NCBI RefSeq assembly: GCF_016463645.1
Contig: NZ_JAEMQX010000011.1
Location: 1-57,935, forward strand
Origin: Sphingopyxis sp.
Lineage (GTDB): Bacteria; Pseudomonadota; Alphaproteobacteria; Sphingomonadales; Sphingomonadaceae
Length of the DNA stretch: 57,935 nucleotides
Reading direction: 5' to 3'
How positions within the stretch are numbered: position 1 is the stretch's first letter; every line of letters begins with the position of its first letter. Below the pieces are notes generated by a model. That model did not search any database. It was not told the origin of the DNA and was given only the letters and a program-made list of their open reading frames with translations. Positions 55,707 to 57,935 of this stretch are shown here, piece after piece. A program made the translations under genes and the position numbers.

Positions 55707-56999
55707 ATGGACAAGGCGGCTGCGAGCGCGCTCGGCCTCGATTTCGGCACGACGAACAGCGTCGTCGCCCTCGCCGACGGCCAGGGCGGCACCGGGCTCG
55801 TCGCATTTGGCGACTCCGGCGACGCGGTGTTCCGTTCGGCGCTCTGCTTCTGGGAGGAGGAGCGCGGCTGGAACGGTATCGCGCATGAGGCGGGACCGTG
55901 GGCGATCGACGAATATCTCCAGTCTCCGCTCGACAGCCGCTTCATCCAGTCGTTCAAGAGCGTCGCGGCGAGCCCGCTGTTCGAGCGCGCGATGATCTGG
56001 GGCAAGCCGTTCCGTTTCGAGGATCTGGGCCGCCTTTTCCTTCAGCGCCTCGTGGCGCATGCCGGCGGCGCACTCGACGAGCGCCCCCGCCGCATCATCG
56101 TCGGACGCCCGGTCGAATATGCCGGCGCGCGGCCCGATCCCGAACTCGCGCGGCAGCGTTACGACGCGATGCTCGCGGCGTTCGGCACCGAAATTTATTA
56201 TGTCCACGAACCGCTCGGCGCCGCGCACAGCTATGCCTCGCGCCTGACCGAGCCCGCGACGATTCTCGTCGCCGATTTCGGCGGCGGCACCACCGATTTC
56301 TCTATCGTTCGCGTGGCGGAGCCGGGGAGCCCGCGCCGCTGCGTGCCGCTCGCCTCGTCGGGGATCGGGATCGCGGGCGACCGCTTCGACTATCGCATCG
56401 TCGACCGGCTCGTGCTGCCGCTGCTCGGCAAGGGCAGCAACTATCGCTCGTTCGACAAGATCCTCGAGATTCCCGGCGGTTACTTTTCCGATTTCGGCGA
56501 CTGGTCGCGGCTCGCGATGATGCGCAACCGGCGGACACTCGATGATATCCGCCGCCTGCAACGCGACGCCGAGCGCCCCGAGCTGATCGGCCGCATGATC
56601 GCGCTGATCGAGCATGAGCAGGGTTTTCCGCTCTACGATGCCGTCGGCAGGCTCAAGCGCGCGCTGTCGGGCAGCGATCATGCCGAATTCCGTTTCGCCG
56701 GCGGCGGGATCGAGATCGGGGCCGATGTCCGGCGTGCCGATTTCGAGCAATGGATCGCCGATGATCTCCGTCGCATCGAGGTGGCGATGGAGCAGGCACT
56801 GGCGCGTGCGGGCACCGCGCCCGAGGCGATCGACCGCGTCTTCCTGACCGGCGGTTCGTCGCTGATCCCCGCGATCCGCATGCTGTTCGAGCGGCGTTTC
56901 GGCGAGGATCGCATCGCGTCGGGCGGCGAACTGACATCGATCGCGCACGGTCTCGCGCTGATCGGCGAGGAATCGGATCCCGCCGAATGGGCGGCCTGA
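55707..56999 (+). CDS. Hsp70-family protein (YegD-like, nucleotide-binding domain only)
   Basis: A 430-residue actin-fold ATPase: phosphate-1 motif LGLDFGTTNSVVALAD, phosphate-2 VADFGGGTTDFSIV, and the adenosine motif FLTGGSSLIPAIRMLF near the C-terminus. It ends there, so the DnaK substrate-binding domain is missing, as in YegD-type proteins. An insertion (YFSDFGDWSRLAMMRNRRTL) replaces part of the usual lobe. AGGAG precedes the ATG. Partners and function are unknown. No J-protein or nucleotide exchange factor is nearby. Confidence 0.88.
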   Translation: MDKAAASALGLDFGTTNSVVALADGQGGTGLVAFGDSGDAVFRSALCFWEEERGWNGIAHEAGPWAIDEYLQSPLDSRFIQSFKSVAASPLFERAMIWGKPFRFEDLGRLFLQRLVAHAGGALDERPRRIIVGRPVEYAGARPDPELARQRYDAMLAAFGTEIYYVHEPLGAAHSYASRLTEPATILVADFGGGTTDFSIVRVAEPGSPRRCVPLASSGIGIAGDRFDYRIVDRLVLPLLGKGSNYRSFDKILEIPGGYFSDFGDWSRLAMMRNRRTLDDIRRLQRDAERPELIGRMIALIEHEQGFPLYDAVGRLKRALSGSDHAEFRFAGGGIEIGADVRRADFEQWIADDLRRIEVAMEQALARAGTAPEAIDRVFLTGGSSLIPAIRMLFERRFGEDRIASGGELTSIAHGLALIGEESDPAEWAA

Positions 57000-57321
57000 C
57001 CGCGGCGCGTCCGGCGTGTTATGCAGAGCCCATGATCGATCGCGCGCATATGTTGACGCGGAAAAGCCCGGATGCGCGGCAGGCGATCCGGCTTTCGATT
57101 TTCCCGGCATGCGGGGGCGGGCCGAATTGGCGACGATGGATGTTCCACAAGCACATCTCGAAAACGGCGTCGTTGACGGGCCGCGTCAGCAATCGGTCGA
57201 GCAGTTTTTCGCGCTCGTCGGATGGATCTTGCATCCCTGCGTCCTGCCCGCGAAGCCGATGAGGCGCAACAGGATGGCAATCGACCGGAGAGGAGAACCG
57301 CGAGGGAGCGCCGCGGACGCA
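57000..57321. other. Gene-poor stretch before the rRNA operon end
   Basis: About 320 bases with no convincing gene. Short open frames on both strands lack recognisable motifs, and the longest one runs into the terminator and tRNA. No tRNA, palindrome or promoter stands out before the hairpin at 57322. Confidence 0.5.
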
Positions 57322-57358
57322 AAAAAGCCCGCCGTCCGAACGGACTGGCGGGCTTTTT
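57322..57358 (-). terminator. Terminator of the rRNA operon
   Basis: A GC stem (GCCCGCC with GGCGGGC) extended by an inner GTCC/GGAC pairing around GAAC, flanked by A-runs on the left and T-runs on the right. It is therefore usable in both directions, and on the minus strand ends in six U. It lies directly downstream of tRNA-fMet. Confidence 0.85.
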
Positions 57359-57360
57359 GT

Positions 57361-57437
<77 letters not shown>

Positions 57438-57546
57438 TCAACCAGCTTGCGGCGCCTTGCGGACCGCCAAAACAGCAAAAGGCCGGCATCGCTGCCGGCC
57501 TCTGACTTTGCGAATGGGTTTCTTTCGACCTTACGCCGGCCACAAT

Positions 57547-57662
57547 GCCTGGCGACGTCCTACTCTTCCAGGGCTTGAGCCATAGTACCATCGGCGCTGT
57601 CAGGTTTCACGGCCGAGTTCGAGATGGGATCGGGTGGGTCACTGACGCCATGGTCACCAAGC
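57547..57662 (-). rRNA. rrf: 5S ribosomal RNA
   Basis: A 116-nt sequence on the minus strand starting GCTTGGTGACCAT and ending GTCGCCAGGC, which pair as helix I. It contains the conserved CCCGATCCCATCTCGAACTCGG loop region and GGAAGAGTAGG. The ends are set by the terminal helix and may be off by a few bases. Confidence 0.93.
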
Positions 57663-57788
57663 AATGAAGCCGGCGTAGGTCAAAAGGGTTTCAATCGATG
57701 TCCGTGCAATACTGTCTGATCAATCATCCGTCATTCGCGGACAAGCTGTGGCCATTGGCCGGTCAGGCTTGTCGTTGATGGCGGGACT

Positions 57789-57935
<147 letters not shown>

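Overview
The window is a 57.9 kb piece of a GC-rich alphaproteobacterial chromosome. Gene content and order point to the Sphingomonadales (Sphingopyxis or Sphingomonas type): an ATP12-family chaperone, an alphaproteobacterial SspB, a DUF2585 protein, rpe followed by a heparinase II/III-like protein and purH, a large TonB-dependent receptor, an EmrAB-NodT type tripartite pump, and REP-like palindromes. The assignment rests on family recognition only. No database search was run.

Layout. Bases 1-5720: the 3' part of acnA (with an internal frameshift), a small membrane protein, a GFA-family protein, tRNA-Val(UAC), a CorA-type transporter and two conserved hypothetical genes. Bases 5766-8120: an accessory patch with an IS1595-family element and three genes without recognised function, visibly less GC-rich than the rest. 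Bases 8124-11875: a tightly coupled run of SNase-like protein, crcB, RluC/D-type pseudouridine synthase, PaiB-like protein, small membrane protein and ATP12 chaperone. Bases 11872-20376: acyl-CoA metabolism (two AMP-dependent acyl-CoA synthetases, crotonase, HCCA-isomerase-like protein, FabH-like ketosynthase), an atypical response regulator and a ChaA-type antiporter. Bases 20427-23114: hisBHAF. Bases 23201-27553: sspB, a membrane protein, fumC, small membrane proteins, DUF2585 and gmk. Bases 27550-31147: a beta-oxidation-type operon (acyl-CoA dehydrogenase, thiolase, SDR, thioesterase). Bases 31364-34500: an SMP-30 protein and a secreted M3 peptidase. Bases 34653-36015: an SPFH / Arc-type ribbon-helix-helix / membrane protein operon behind a 36-bp palindrome. 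Bases 36102-46526: rpe, heparinase-like gene, a phosphate-scavenging cassette (TonB receptor, metallophosphoesterase, beta-propeller phytase) behind tandem PhoB-type repeats, then purH and a YqaA-like protein. Bases 46669-48299: hpd with a VOC partner. Bases 48411-55624: an ABC-F ATPase, a VOC protein, and the tripartite drug pump with its divergent TetR regulator. Bases 55707-57935: an Hsp70-like protein and the 3' end of an rRNA operon on the minus strand (23S, 5S, tRNA-fMet, terminator).

How the parts work together. The strongest functional units are (i) the Pho-box-controlled cassette at 38648-44104, which reads as an organophosphate and phytate acquisition module; (ii) the SPFH-Arc-membrane operon, whose ribbon-helix-helix protein could bind the AT-rich palindrome in its own promoter; (iii) tyrosine catabolism through hpd behind an 18-bp perfect palindrome; and (iv) the TetR-controlled efflux pump with two matching operators. 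These operator assignments come from reading symmetry in the sequence. The cognate regulators are inferred.
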